From Thermasporomyces sp040195635 (GTDB lineage: Bacteria; Actinomycetota; Actinomycetes; Propionibacteriales; Actinopolymorphaceae): a DNA stretch of 64,000 nt. Positions 15,163 to 24,195 of this stretch are shown in pieces. A model generated the notes under the pieces. It was not told the DNA's origin. It did no database searches and was given only the letters and a program-made list of their open reading frames with translations. The position numbers and the translations under genes were made by a program. Every line of letters begins with the position of its first letter. Positions within the stretch are counted from its first letter, which is position 1. The DNA lies in assembly GCF_040195635.1 (NCBI RefSeq), contig NZ_JBEFTX010000008.1:124001-188000 (forward strand), written 5' to 3'.

Positions 15163-17898
15163 ATGACGCGATCCCGATCCACGAGCGATCCAGCAGAGAA
15201 CCCGGCCGGCCGGATGGCCCGGCGTACGTTCGTCCACGGTGCGCTCGGCTTGGGTGTCGCGGGAGCCGCCCTCCCGCAGCCCGTGCTGGGTTCCGCGCTC
15301 CCGGCCCTCGCAGCCCCGCCCGAGGTGGACCCGCTGAGCTTCCTGGTCGGGACGGTACGCAACCGGTTCACCGACGACACGAGCCGGACCTGGGCGGCGG
15401 ACCTGTCGAAGTACCTCGATCGGGAGCGGCAGACGATCCGCAGCGTGACCGGCGAGCTCACCTGGGACTACGGCACCGGCGTCCTGACGATCGCGACCGC
15501 GCGGACCCAGGGTGCGGTCGGCTTCCTCGGGGCGGCGGGCCGGCTGGACCTGGGCGACGTCGTGCTCTCCTGCGGGAACGAGTACGCCTCCGTCCTGGTG
15601 ACCGCTCTCGACGACCGCCCACTGCGTACGTCGGAGCTCGTCCTCGTCCAGGCGGTGACCGAGGAGGAGGCGTACGGCTGGAGGGTCGACGGCGACACGA
15701 TCGCGGGCGTGGGCGACCACCCGGTCGGCGTACGGGAGATCGATGCGATTGTGGAGTTCGCGCACCTGCCAGGGACGCATGCGAACGTCCTCGACGGCAA
15801 CGGCCATGTCAACCGCGCCCTGCCGGTGGAACGCAGCGGAGAAGGAGGCCGGCTGGCGTTGCCCGCGGACGCCCTCTACACCGTGATCGCGCGCACGCCG
15901 CGCGACGACGATGCTCCCGACGGCGAGGACATCCCGTACATCTGGTGGGAGGGCGAGGCGCCGGCGGAGACCAACTTCCCCGACCAGACGGAGTTCTCGC
16001 CTACGGAGGACGAGAAGCACCTGCTGTCCGGAGGCGACTGGCTCAGCAACGCCGGCACCCGCGGCGCCGACGACCCGGAGGCGTTCGCCCGTTACGACGT
16101 CGACGTGCCGGACGGCGGCGACTATCACCTGTGGGTACGGAAGTTCTGGCACCACGGGCCGTTCCGCTGGCGGTTCGACGACGACGAGTGGCAGGTCGTC
16201 GACGACTCGTTCGGGCTCGCCGACTCCACCTACATCCGGCGGTTCCTGGGTGCGGACTGGGTGCATGCCGGGAAGGTCCGGCTCGCCGCGGGCAGCAGGT
16301 CGTTCGAGCTACGCCTGCTTGCCGGGCCGGGTGAGGCGCTGACGTCGTGCTTCGACGCATTCCTGCTGACGCCGGGGTTGTTCGTCCCGCGGGGGAAGTT
16401 CAGGCCGGGGGAGTACGGCCGCGTGGCCAACCCGGGTTTCACGGCGTTCGAGCCGGGAGCCGACGCGTTCGCCACGTCCCCGATCGATCTGCGCCACCTG
16501 AACGAACGCACCGCCGGCGAGCGCGGCTTCGTCACCAGCCACGGCGGTCGTTTCATCCTGGGCAGTGGTAAGCCGGTCCGATTCTGGGCGGTCAACGTCG
16601 GACCGGAGATCGTCCGGCAGGACGCGGGTTCGGTCGACTACCTCGCGCGGTTCCTCGCCAAGCGGGGCGTCAACATGGTGCGGATCCACGGCCCGATCTT
16701 CGACGAGGCATCGGGCGACCTCGCCGCCGTGGACATGGCCTACCTCGACCAGCTGCACTACTTCGCGGCCGCGATGAAGCGGGAGGGCATCTACACCCAC
16801 CTCAGTTTCTACTTCCCGCTGTGGGTCCAGCTGGGGTCCGACGTCGGCTTCCCGGAGTACGACTCGATCGAGAACAAGAACCCCTTCGCCCTGCTGATGT
16901 TCGACCCGGACTTCCAGGAGGTGCACCGGGCGTGGGCACGCACCCTGCTCACAACCCGCAATCCGTACACCGGAAAGCCGCTCGCCGCCGACCCGGGCGT
17001 CGCGATCGTCGAGATCCAGAACGAGGACAGCTTCTTCTTCTGGACCTTCACCCGGGGCAACGTCCCGGCAGGGCACCTGGCGATCCTCGACACGGCGTTC
17101 GGGTCCTGGCTCGCCAATCGCTACGGCTCGGCGGCGGACGCACTCGCCGCCTGGGGTGAGGGCAGCGAGGTCGACGGGGACGCCCCGGACGACGGCCGGA
17201 TGGTGGTGCAGGAGGCGTGGATGATGACCTCCGACGCACATCCGGCCGACGGACCGATGAGGCGGCGGATGCGGGACCAGCGGGAGTTCGTCGTCGCGCA
17301 GCAGCGTGGGTTCTACGCCGACACGGTGCGGTACTGGCGCGAGGACCTCGGAGTCCGCAGCCTCATCACGGCGAGCAACTGGATCACCGCGCAGCCGTCG
17401 ACGATGGACGCTCTGGAGCGCTACACCTATACCGCAACGGATGTGGTCGACCGCCATGATGCGTACTTCGGCGGCCGGCACGAGGGGTTCGGGTCGAGCT
17501 ACATGATCGACGTCGGGCAGACCTTCGACGACCGGTCCACGCTGACCGAGCCCGACGCGGCCGTGGTGAAGTTCCACCGGATCGCGGGGTTCCCGCAGAC
17601 CGTGTCGGAGACGGGTTGGCCCAACCCCAACCGGTTCAAGGCCGAGTCCGTGGCGCTCTGGGCGGCGTACGGATCCCTGCAGGGCATGGGCGGCGTGGAG
17701 TTCTTCGCGCTGGACCGGATCGGCTGGCGGGGGAGCCCCGGCAAGTTCACCACGATGGTGCCGAGCATCGCGGGCCAGTTTCCGGCGTACGCCCTGGCCT
17801 ATCGGCGGGGTGACATCACCGAAGCCAAGCCGGTGGTCGACCTCACCCACTCGCTGGCGGAGCTCTACGACTTCGGCGAGACGCCCGTGGTCGACTGA
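15163..17898 (+). CDS. Tat-exported large glycoside hydrolase-like protein (GH5/GH42-like barrel)
   Basis: 911 residues from ATG 15163, with GAGGAGG well placed. The N-terminus has a twin-arginine signal (ARRTFVHGALGLGVAGAALP). Residues ~50-400 form beta-rich non-catalytic domains. A (beta/alpha)8-type domain follows: GGRFILGSGKPVRFWAVNVG, YLARFLAKRGVNMVRIHGPI, and VAIVEIQNEDSFFFW, where the Glu after Asn matches the clan A acid/base. QTVSETGWPNPNRFK follows, whose Glu matches a nucleophile. Clan GH-A enzymes use such N-E and late E residues to cleave beta-linked polysaccharides; the exact family is not assignable by eye. It lies between two LacI genes, and the divergent operators suggest induction by its product sugar. 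Confidence 0.8.
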   Translation: MTRSRSTSDPAENPAGRMARRTFVHGALGLGVAGAALPQPVLGSALPALAAPPEVDPLSFLVGTVRNRFTDDTSRTWAADLSKYLDRERQTIRSVTGELTWDYGTGVLTIATARTQGAVGFLGAAGRLDLGDVVLSCGNEYASVLVTALDDRPLRTSELVLVQAVTEEEAYGWRVDGDTIAGVGDHPVGVREIDAIVEFAHLPGTHANVLDGNGHVNRALPVERSGEGGRLALPADALYTVIARTPRDDDAPDGEDIPYIWWEGEAPAETNFPDQTEFSPTEDEKHLLSGGDWLSNAGTRGADDPEAFARYDVDVPDGGDYHLWVRKFWHHGPFRWRFDDDEWQVVDDSFGLADSTYIRRFLGADWVHAGKVRLAAGSRSFELRLLAGPGEALTSCFDAFLLTPGLFVPRGKFRPGEYGRVANPGFTAFEPGADAFATSPIDLRHLNERTAGERGFVTSHGGRFILGSGKPVRFWAVNVGPEIVRQDAGSVDYLARFLAKRGVNMVRIHGPIFDEASGDLAAVDMAYLDQLHYFAAAMKREGIYTHLSFYFPLWVQLGSDVGFPEYDSIENKNPFALLMFDPDFQEVHRAWARTLLTTRNPYTGKPLAADPGVAIVEIQNEDSFFFWTFTRGNVPAGHLAILDTAFGSWLANRYGSAADALAAWGEGSEVDGDAPDDGRMVVQEAWMMTSDAHPADGPMRRRMRDQREFVVAQQRGFYADTVRYWREDLGVRSLITASNWITAQPSTMDALERYTYTATDVVDRHDAYFGGRHEGFGSSYMIDVGQTFDDRSTLTEPDAAVVKFHRIAGFPQTVSETGWPNPNRFKAESVALWAAYGSLQGMGGVEFFALDRIGWRGSPGKFTTMVPSIAGQFPAYALAYRRGDITEAKPVVDLTHSLAELYDFGETPVVD

Positions 17899-17927
17899 CC
17901 TGCTGGCCTGCTGACCTGCTGGCCGGC
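17896..17927. repeat. 16-bp direct repeat beginning at a stop codon
   Basis: TGACCTGCTGGCCTGC (17896-17911) and TGACCTGCTGGCCGGC (17912-17927) follow head to tail. The TGA of the first copy is the glycosidase stop codon. Confidence 0.7.
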
Positions 17928-18053
17928 GGACGGAGGAGGCGGGCAGAGGGGGCGGGCGGAGCGGCGGGCGACAGCTGCCTGGATACCATGCCGGCAGTTA
18001 CGCGGAGTGGCCAGGTCACGAGGCCGGCCGTCACAGGGAGTGGGTGCGAGCGG

Positions 18054-19112
18054 ATGTCGTCGGAGCGGCGGCCGACCCTGAGGGAAGTGGCCGAGCGCGC
18101 GGGAGTCTCCATCGGCACCGCGTCCGGCGTTCTGTCCGACAAGGGTTCGGCTTCCCGGGAGACCAAGGCCGCGGTGGTCGCCGCCGCGGAGGAACTCGGC
18201 TACACCCGACGTCCCCGCCAGTCGACCCGGGCCGCCGGTTCCGCGCTCACCACCGCCGGGATCCTCGCCCGCCGCCTGCACTTCCCCTCGCCGGGAAATC
18301 CGTTCTACATGGAGGTGCTCAACGGCGCCCAGCGCGCCTGTGCCGACCTCGGGATCGCCCTCACCCTGGAGACGGTGGAGGACGCCGACGACAGACAGCT
18401 TCCGCTCATCGTCGCGCGGCGCCAGGCGCAGGGCCTGCTGGTCCTCGGCTCGCTCGACGACCGGTTCATCCGCCGCCTGCTGGAGGCGGGAACGCCTTGT
18501 GTCACGGTGGATCACACTGTCGAGGACCTTCCGGTCGACTGCGTACGCAGTGAGGACGAGCACGGCGGGTATCTCGCCACCCGGGCGCTTCTCGATCTCG
18601 GACACACCGACCCGCCGCCGGCGATGATCGTGGGGCTGCCCGCGCTGCGGCCGCTCGCGGACCGGGTGGCGGGATATCGCCGGGCACTCGCCGAGCAGGG
18701 GCTTCGGGTGCCGCCGCGCTACGTCCAGCGGTCGGCCGACCTCAGCTTCCCCGCCGGTCGCGCGGCCATGGACCAGTTGCTCGACCTGCCGACGCCGCCG
18801 ACCGCCGTCTTCGCCAGCAACGACTCGACGGCGCTGGGTGCACTCGAAGCACTCCGTACGCGTGGAATCGCGGTGCCTGAACAGTGCTCGGTGATCGGGT
18901 ACGACGACATGGAGATGGCATCCCACAGTCCGCCCCCGCTGACGACCGTCCACGTCGACATCGACCTGCTCGGCGCGCAGGGGATCTGGCACCTCGTGCA
19001 GCGGGTGGCCGCGCCGGCGATGACGCGGCGGGTGACCTGTCTGGGCGTACGCCTCGTGACACGAGACTCGACCGCGCCACCGCCGCAGCAGCGCAGCCGT
19101 TCCGCTGGATGA
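18054..19112 (+). CDS. LacI-family transcriptional regulator
   Basis: 352 residues from ATG 18054 with a GGGAG site about 13 nt upstream. The DNA-binding helices are clear (PTLREVAERAGVSIGTASGV, then LSDKGSASRETKAAVVAAAE and hinge ELGYTRRPRQ). The sugar-binding core shows NPFYMEVLNGAQRACADLG, ARRQAQGLLVLGSLDD, then TAVFASNDSTALGALEALRT and SVIGYDDMEMASHSPPPLTT. It resembles the LacI regulator at 13724-14938 (both share the YDD-E-A-PPLTTV segment) and may be an old paralogue. It lies between the large glycosidase and the DUF2961 enzyme and probably controls one of them. The stop is inside a terminator hairpin. Confidence 0.9.
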   Translation: MSSERRPTLREVAERAGVSIGTASGVLSDKGSASRETKAAVVAAAEELGYTRRPRQSTRAAGSALTTAGILARRLHFPSPGNPFYMEVLNGAQRACADLGIALTLETVEDADDRQLPLIVARRQAQGLLVLGSLDDRFIRRLLEAGTPCVTVDHTVEDLPVDCVRSEDEHGGYLATRALLDLGHTDPPPAMIVGLPALRPLADRVAGYRRALAEQGLRVPPRYVQRSADLSFPAGRAAMDQLLDLPTPPTAVFASNDSTALGALEALRTRGIAVPEQCSVIGYDDMEMASHSPPPLTTVHVDIDLLGAQGIWHLVQRVAAPAMTRRVTCLGVRLVTRDSTAPPPQQRSRSAG

Positions 19113-19129
19113 GGGCGCCCCTCATCCAG
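19105..19129. terminator. Hairpin terminator overlapping the LacI stop codon
   Basis: CTGGATGAGGG (19105-19115) pairs perfectly with CCCTCATCCAG (19119-19129) around a 3-nt loop. The regulator's TGA (19110-19112) is within the first arm. It separates convergent genes and could serve both. Confidence 0.78.
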
Positions 19130-19142
19130 AAGGCAGGCCCGC

Positions 19143-20225
19143 TCAGATGATCTCGAGGTAGTCCCGATCGGGAAGCTCCGGGAATGCCGCCGTCGGCAAT
19201 GCCTGGTACCAGTACGCCACCGACGCGATGTCGTCCTGCAGCGGGAGATAACGGGTTCCTGTGCGCCAGCCGAGTGCCTGCATGGTGACGCGGAGTCCGT
19301 CGCGGAACCGGATCGGATCGGTGATGTGCCAGCGGTAGAGGCTGAACCGGCTCTGCGCGGCGTTCGGGTCCTTACCGTCAGGCATCACGACGAGCGGCAT
19401 TCCGGCGTACGGCGTCGTGAAGGTCTGGTAGTTGCCGTCGACATGGAATGCCCACGCACCACAGAAGTAGTCCTCGGTTCCGGTACCACAGATCGTGGGT
19501 GCATCCTCACCGTCGATGAACCATTTCAGCTCACCCTCGCCCCACCAGCCGTTGTTGTTGACGCCCCACGCGACGTAGGTGCCGACGAAGTGGCCGGACC
19601 CGGAAATCCCGTCGACGATCGTGTAGTCCTGTTTGTATGGCAGCGGGTTCGTACGCCGGAACTGGGCGTGGAAATAGGCCGCGTCCGCGGGCACCTGGGT
19701 GAGTTGGTAATTCACCTGATAGAAGAGGACGGAATCCTTTTCGGAAAGGTTCTCCACCGTGATCCGGCAGCGGCGCCGGAATGGCATCTGCCAGTAGCAG
19801 TTGAACCCGTTGCGTGGATTGACGCAGACCGGGAGTGAGGAGATCTGGGCGAAGGGTCCCCAGCCCGAGGCGAAGAAGTCGCCGAGTGGGGTCTCCACCG
19901 ATGGCTGCTCCTGGTCGTCCCAGTAGATCCGCAGGATGAGGAAGCGGACCTCGCCCGCAGGGGTCATCCAGATCTGCTGGATCGAACCCGGCCCTTCGAT
20001 GTCGGCGACCTCGAAGGTCGTTCCCGCCTTGATGCTCACGGCCGGGCTGACCTTCCAGCCGGTACCGAGGTCGCGTGCCGCGTCAGCGCCGAGGCCCTCG
20101 GTCGCCAGCGCGCCCTTGCCTGGCTCACCTGTCGGGTTCTCCGCCGAGATCGATCGCGACTGCGCATCGGAGAGGCGGTAGAGGTTGCCGAGGTTGAGAC
20201 CAAGGCCGTCGAAATTCGAGGTCAC
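19143..20225 (-). CDS. DUF2961 protein (GH172-like glycoside hydrolase)
   Basis: 360 residues from GTG 20225, with GGAG 8 nt upstream; a start 20 codons earlier is possible but lacks support. The family hallmarks are present: SSRS-like YRLSDAQSRSIS, FEVADIEGPGSIQQIWMT, LRIYWDDQEQPSVETPLGDFF, the acidic WWGEGELKWFIDGED, and GTGTEDYF. DUF2961 enzymes of known activity (GH172) act on fructofuranosides or D-arabinofuranosides as hexamers; the two acidic motifs fit the catalytic Glu pair. No signal peptide is seen. The neighbouring LacI regulator is convergent. Confidence 0.85.
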   Translation of the reverse strand: MTSNFDGLGLNLGNLYRLSDAQSRSISAENPTGEPGKGALATEGLGADAARDLGTGWKVSPAVSIKAGTTFEVADIEGPGSIQQIWMTPAGEVRFLILRIYWDDQEQPSVETPLGDFFASGWGPFAQISSLPVCVNPRNGFNCYWQMPFRRRCRITVENLSEKDSVLFYQVNYQLTQVPADAAYFHAQFRRTNPLPYKQDYTIVDGISGSGHFVGTYVAWGVNNNGWWGEGELKWFIDGEDAPTICGTGTEDYFCGAWAFHVDGNYQTFTTPYAGMPLVVMPDGKDPNAAQSRFSLYRWHITDPIRFRDGLRVTMQALGWRTGTRYLPLQDDIASVAYWYQALPTAAFPELPDRDYLEII

Positions 20226-20397
20226 GAGATCAACTCCGTCAGGTCGCTGTGTGGTGCGGATGTCAAAGTTTGTCGGGGGACCCACGTCGCGTGGTGAAGA
20301 AAGAAGGCACGTCGGCCTGAAAGGCTAGTATGTTAGTTTGTGAATGGCATCCTCGTCGGTGGGCAAGTTGCGGGCGACGCGACCGTTATCGGCGCTC
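20226..20397. promoter_or_regulatory. Leader/promoter region of the DUF2961 gene
   Basis: This 172-bp stretch between the DUF2961 start and the GPP34 stop (both minus strand) includes an AT-richer patch (TAGTATGTTAGTTTGTGAA, 20326-20344) that is the likeliest place for the promoter. No clear -10/-35 pair or operator palindrome was identified. Confidence 0.35.
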
Positions 20398-21078
20398 TCA
20401 ACCGCCCGAGCCTGATGTCGCTGCCGCCGTCGCCGCGATCGTCGCGACAGTGGCCGCGTTGACCGCCTCGACCGCCCGTCGTACGGCGTCCGCGGCCCAG
20501 GCCCCCTCCGCTATCTCCTTCGCGCGTCGCTTGAGTGCGCGCCTGTCCAACGACTCGACGACCTTCGGTACCACGTCGATGGCCGAGAGCAGCGAAACCA
20601 GCGCCCCGATCCGGTCGTCCGGCGTCAGGCCGACCACGAGGACGTCGTGCAGGCGTTCACGCAAGGCGTTCTCGTGATGGGAATCCTCGGCCGGCCACCT
20701 GGTCGTCGGGAAGATGCCCAGAATCCTGCCCTCCTCGCGGCGGAGGATGCCTCGGTCCGCGAGGCCACTCAGGAGCCGGGCGCGCAGTCCCTTGCCGAGC
20801 GGCCCTATCACGCTGTCGGGCTTCTTTCCGTTCTTGCCCGCGATGAACGTCAGAGCGTCGTCGAGGATCGGTTCGCCGGCGGGTGCGTGGTCGCGGACGA
20901 CGAGCCGCCCCTTCCTGACGTTCTCCTCCCGCGTTTCCGCGACGTCAACCTTGCCTTGCAGGACCAGTTCGAGAAGGAGCGCACCAGCGATCGCGTGGTC
21001 CAGTTTCGTCCCGTCAGTCACGGGTTTTCCGGTGGCGTCGTCGACCAGGAGGAGGAGAAGGTCTTCAGCGAGGAGCAT
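20398..21078 (-). CDS. GPP34/GOLPH3-family phosphoprotein
   Basis: 226 residues. The N-terminal MLLAEDLLLLLVDDATGKP, DHAIAGALLLELVLQGKVD and GRLVVRD are the opening of the GPP34 domain, followed by LLSGLADRGILRREEGRILG and FPTTRWPAED. In eukaryotes the domain (GOLPH3/Vps74) binds phosphoinositides and retains Golgi glycosyltransferases; actinomycetes carry many paralogues of unknown function. The tail is Ala/Thr-rich and probably disordered. It diverges from the aldo/keto reductase gene across 239 bp. Confidence 0.9.
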   Translation of the reverse strand: MLLAEDLLLLLVDDATGKPVTDGTKLDHAIAGALLLELVLQGKVDVAETREENVRKGRLVVRDHAPAGEPILDDALTFIAGKNGKKPDSVIGPLGKGLRARLLSGLADRGILRREEGRILGIFPTTRWPAEDSHHENALRERLHDVLVVGLTPDDRIGALVSLLSAIDVVPKVVESLDRRALKRRAKEIAEGAWAADAVRRAVEAVNAATVATIAATAAATSGSGG

Positions 21079-21317
21079 GTGGGAGCACCTGTTCCGTCTG
21101 CCGGGTGCCGACGAGCAGCCCCGGTCGTCGGTCGTCAGTCATCGGTCGCAGCTGGTCATCGGTCAACACATGGGGGCATCGGACATCGACCGACGTCCCA
21201 GGATAGGCACCGCGTCCACCGGCGGACACCTGAACGGACTCCACCGCTTCCCGGTCGTTGTCCGGCTCCGGAAGCCGGCAGAGGGCCGGTCCCACCCGCG
21301 TGGGAGACTCCTGGGCC

Positions 21318-22343
21318 ATGGGATATGACGCTGCAGCAGATCGCTATGACCGGATGACATACCGCCGCTCCGGCCGCAACGGGCTCCACCTGCCCGCCGT
21401 GTCGCTCGGGCTCTGGCACAACTTCGGCGACGACATGCCGCTCGAGCGGCAGCGCGCGATCCTGCGCCGGGCGTTCGATCTCGGCGTGACCCACTTCGAC
21501 CTGGCCAACAACTACGGGCCTCCCGCCGGGTCGGCCGAGCTCAACTTCGGCAAGCTGTTCCGCCAGGACTTCGCGCCCTACCGCGACGAGCTCGTCATCT
21601 CCACCAAGGCCGGTTACTACATGTGGCCCGGCCCGTACGGCGAGTGGGGATCGCGCAAATACCTGCTGTCCAGCCTCGACCAGAGTCTTTCCCGGATGGG
21701 ACTGGACTACGTCGACGTCTTCTACTCCCACCGGTTCGACCCCGACACTCCGCTCGAGGAGACGATGGGAGCGCTCGACTCCGCCGTCCGGCAGGGAAAG
21801 GCGTTGTACGCCGGCATCTCGTCGTACTCACCCGAGCACACCAGGCAGGCCGCCGCGATCCTCGCCGATCTCGGCACGCCCCTGCTCATCCACCAGCCGT
21901 CGTACTCGATGCTCAACCGCTGGATCGAGGAAGCGCTCGTCGACACTCTCGGCGAGCTGGGAGTCGGTTGCATCGCCTTCTCGCCCCTGGCCCAGGGCAT
22001 GCTCACGGACAAGTACCTCGGCGGCATCCCCGAGGGATCGCGGGCGTCGCAGGGGAAGTCGCTTTCGCCCGACCAACTGTCGGAGAAGAACCTCGCACAC
22101 GTCCGTGCGCTCCACGCGATCGCGGCCAGACGGGGTCAGTCGCTGGCGCAGATGGCACTGGCGTGGGCCTTGCGGCATCCGCAGATGACGTCCGTCCTCA
22201 TCGGTGCCAGCAGCGTCGAGCAGTTGGAGGACAACGTCCGCGCACTCGATACGTTGGACTTCAGCGCTGACGAACTCACCGAGATCGACGGCCACGCGGT
22301 CGAGGCCGGCATCAACCTGTGGAAGCGGTCCAGCACCAGCTGA
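21318..22343 (+). CDS. Aldo/keto reductase (L-glyceraldehyde 3-phosphate reductase type)
   Basis: 341 residues from ATG 21318. The catalytic tetrad is D61, Y66 (HFDLANNYG), K97 (VISTKAGY) and H138 (VFYSHRFDP). The sequence follows the YghZ/KCNAB-like subgroup, with YRRSGRNGLHLPAVSLGLWH at the start and GMLTDKYLGGIPEGSRAS in the middle. The NADPH-binding end is ALAWALRHPQMTSVLIGASS, then QLEDNV. It probably detoxifies reactive aldehydes such as L-glyceraldehyde 3-phosphate or methylglyoxal. The start has no strong ribosome-binding site. Confidence 0.9.
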   Translation: MGYDAAADRYDRMTYRRSGRNGLHLPAVSLGLWHNFGDDMPLERQRAILRRAFDLGVTHFDLANNYGPPAGSAELNFGKLFRQDFAPYRDELVISTKAGYYMWPGPYGEWGSRKYLLSSLDQSLSRMGLDYVDVFYSHRFDPDTPLEETMGALDSAVRQGKALYAGISSYSPEHTRQAAAILADLGTPLLIHQPSYSMLNRWIEEALVDTLGELGVGCIAFSPLAQGMLTDKYLGGIPEGSRASQGKSLSPDQLSEKNLAHVRALHAIAARRGQSLAQMALAWALRHPQMTSVLIGASSVEQLEDNVRALDTLDFSADELTEIDGHAVEAGINLWKRSSTS

Positions 22344-22422
22344 GTGCCTCCGGCAAGGGGGCGCCGCGCCCCTGGTGTCGACAGAAGTTGATCACGCTGG
22401 TTGACTACGCGCGTGCTTGTGC

Positions 22423-22443
22423 CCGACGATCTCCTCTCGTCGG
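22423..22443. other. Small hairpin between the reductase and the MetN-like gene
   Basis: CCGACGA (22423-22429) pairs with TCGTCGG (22437-22443) over a 7-nt loop in the 173-bp gap. It might be a weak terminator or leader structure. No SAM riboswitch pattern was recognised. Confidence 0.3.
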
Positions 22444-22516
22444 TCGCCGAACCCGCGACGAGTCACCTCCTTCGAGCGGACGTCCTCACGACGTACCCCC
22501 TTCGAAAGCACTGCCC

Positions 22517-23509
22517 GTGATCGAACTGGACGACATCCAGAAGAACCGTCGGCTCTCCGGCCGCGAGATCGTGCAACTCGACGGCGTGGACCTGCATGTC
22601 GAGGCCGGCGAGATCTGCGGCGTCATTGGCGAGTCGGCGTCCGCGCTGCGGACGCTGGTGCGCTGCGTCAACCTGCTCGACCGCCCTGACGGCGGCAGTG
22701 TGGTCGTCGCCGGGCAGGATCTGACCGCGGCGAGCCGGTCCGCGCTCAGGTCCGCCCGCCACGGCATCGGGATGCTCACCGGCGATGCCGGATTGCTCGA
22801 CCAGCGGACCATCGCGCGGAACGTCGGCCTGCCGCTGGAGTTCGCGGGCGTACGCCAACGGAAGCGTGACCTGTTCGTCGACGAGATGCTCGACCTGGTG
22901 GGCCTGGCGGAGTACGCCGGCGCCTACCCGGCCGAGTTGGGCGTCCTGGACCGCTCGCGCGCTCGGATCGCCCGGGCGCTGGTGGCCGGTCCGCGGGTGA
23001 TGCTCTGCCACGAGCCGACCAGGGACCTCGACCCGGCGACCGGTTCCCACGTCCTCGACCTCGTACGAAACCTCGCGCGACGGTTCGGTGTCACCGTCCT
23101 CCTGGCCACCCAGCACCACGTTGTGGTCAAGGCCGTCTGCGACTCCGTGGCCCTGCTGCGTGACGGGCGAGTGGCCGAGCACGTCATGTTGACCGACGTG
23201 CTACGCAGGCCCGACTCCGACCTCGCCGGAGCCCTGCTGCCCACCCTTCCCGACCCTGTGACAGGCGCCGACCGTGACCGGCTGCTCGCCGACCTCACCT
23301 TCACTGGAGAGGCCGAGCACGAGATCGCGCTGACCGAGACAGCAAGGGCCTGCGGTATCGACGTGTCAGTCGTTGCCGGCGGCGTCGAGACGATCTGTGG
23401 CCTGTCCGTCGGTCGGCTGCGTGTCGAACTGATCGGACCGGGGGAGGACTGCCAGAGGGCCCTGCTCAGGTTCGCCGATCTTCACCTCACACCGAAAGTG
23501 CACCTATGA
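22517..23509 (+). CDS. MetN-like ABC protein with degenerate ATPase motifs (likely pseudo-ATPase)
   Basis: 330 residues from GTG 22517. Length, order and the C-terminal NIL-type domain (~255-325) match methionine importer ATPase MetN, and the scaffold is well kept (LVRCVNLLDRPDGGSVVVAG, DLVGLAEYAGAYPAEL). The catalytic motifs are not. Walker A is GESASALRT (38-46) where GASGAGKST is expected, with no Lys. The Q-loop Gln is Gly89. The signature is LGVLD (141-145) instead of LSGGQ. Walker B reads VMLCHE with His165 for Asp, although the Glu remains. The switch His is Gln199. ATP hydrolysis looks impossible by the standard mechanism. The gene overlaps the permease gene by 4 nt, so the operon is intact and under coding constraint. 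Confidence 0.88.
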   Translation: MIELDDIQKNRRLSGREIVQLDGVDLHVEAGEICGVIGESASALRTLVRCVNLLDRPDGGSVVVAGQDLTAASRSALRSARHGIGMLTGDAGLLDQRTIARNVGLPLEFAGVRQRKRDLFVDEMLDLVGLAEYAGAYPAELGVLDRSRARIARALVAGPRVMLCHEPTRDLDPATGSHVLDLVRNLARRFGVTVLLATQHHVVVKAVCDSVALLRDGRVAEHVMLTDVLRRPDSDLAGALLPTLPDPVTGADRDRLLADLTFTGEAEHEIALTETARACGIDVSVVAGGVETICGLSVGRLRVELIGPGEDCQRALLRFADLHLTPKVHL

Positions 23510-24195
23510 GTCAGGCCATACATCAGGGACGGTTCAGTAACTGGAACGCGGTGGGGCCGGAACTCGCCGACGCGACACTCGCGACGCTGTCGATGGTGTC
23601 CCTCGCGACGCTGCTCACCGTCGCCATCGGCCTTCCACTCGGCGTACTCCTCATGTCGACCGGGCAGAGCGGGCCACTGCACATGAGCCGGTTCCACCGG
23701 ATCCTCGGTGTGGTCCTCGATACGGGCGGCACCCTGCCCTTCCTCGTCCTCCTGATCGCCGCGATTCCCCTCACCCGCAGACTGGCGGGTGAATCGGTCG
23801 GTGTCCTCGCGGCCATCGTCCCGCTGACGCTCGCAGCCGTCCCTTTCTTCGCCCGCCGGGTCGAACGGAGTCTCGGCAAGGTCGACCGTGGCCTCGTCGA
23901 CGCGGCGTACGCGATGGGCGGGCGCACCCGCCATATCCTCGTGACTGTGCTGCTCCGCGAAGGCCTCTCCCGTATCGTCACCGCGCTCGCGTTGACGATC
24001 GTGGTTCTGCTGGGCTACAGCGCCATCGCCGGCTTCGTCTACCCCGAAGGTCTCGGCCGGTTGGCGATCACCTACGGCTACTCGACGTTCCGGGCAGACG
24101 TCATCGCCGCGATCGTCGTCGTGTTCGTCGTCCTCACCCAGCTCGTGAAAGTGGGCGGGGACCTCGTGGCCCGGCGGCTGGAGCACCGGCGATGA
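23506..24195 (+). CDS. MetI-like ABC transporter permease
   Basis: 229 residues, coupled to the MetN-like gene (ATGA overlap) and overlapping the next gene by 4 nt. Five hydrophobic segments are evident (TLATLSMVSLATLLTVAIGL; LPFLVLLIAAIPL; VGVLAAIVPLTLAAVPFFA; IVTALALTIVVLLGYSAIAG; DVIAAIVVVFVVLTQLV). The coupling-helix EAA-type motif is DAAYAMGGRTRHILVTVLL, close to MetI. The protein keeps the family features far better than its partner ATPase. It should form the inner-membrane channel for whatever the adjacent lipoprotein binds. Confidence 0.88.
   Translation: MSQAIHQGRFSNWNAVGPELADATLATLSMVSLATLLTVAIGLPLGVLLMSTGQSGPLHMSRFHRILGVVLDTGGTLPFLVLLIAAIPLTRRLAGESVGVLAAIVPLTLAAVPFFARRVERSLGKVDRGLVDAAYAMGGRTRHILVTVLLREGLSRIVTALALTIVVLLGYSAIAGFVYPEGLGRLAITYGYSTFRADVIAAIVVVFVVLTQLVKVGGDLVARRLEHRR

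Noticed and set aside
19143..20285. Start at 20285 for the DUF2961 gene
   Set aside because: The GTG at 20225 has a ribosome-binding site and fits the usual N-terminus; the upstream 20 residues look non-conserved.
22344..22516. SAM riboswitch before the MetN-like gene
   Set aside because: No recognisable SAM-I, SAM-II or SAM-IV core; only a small 7-bp hairpin is present.
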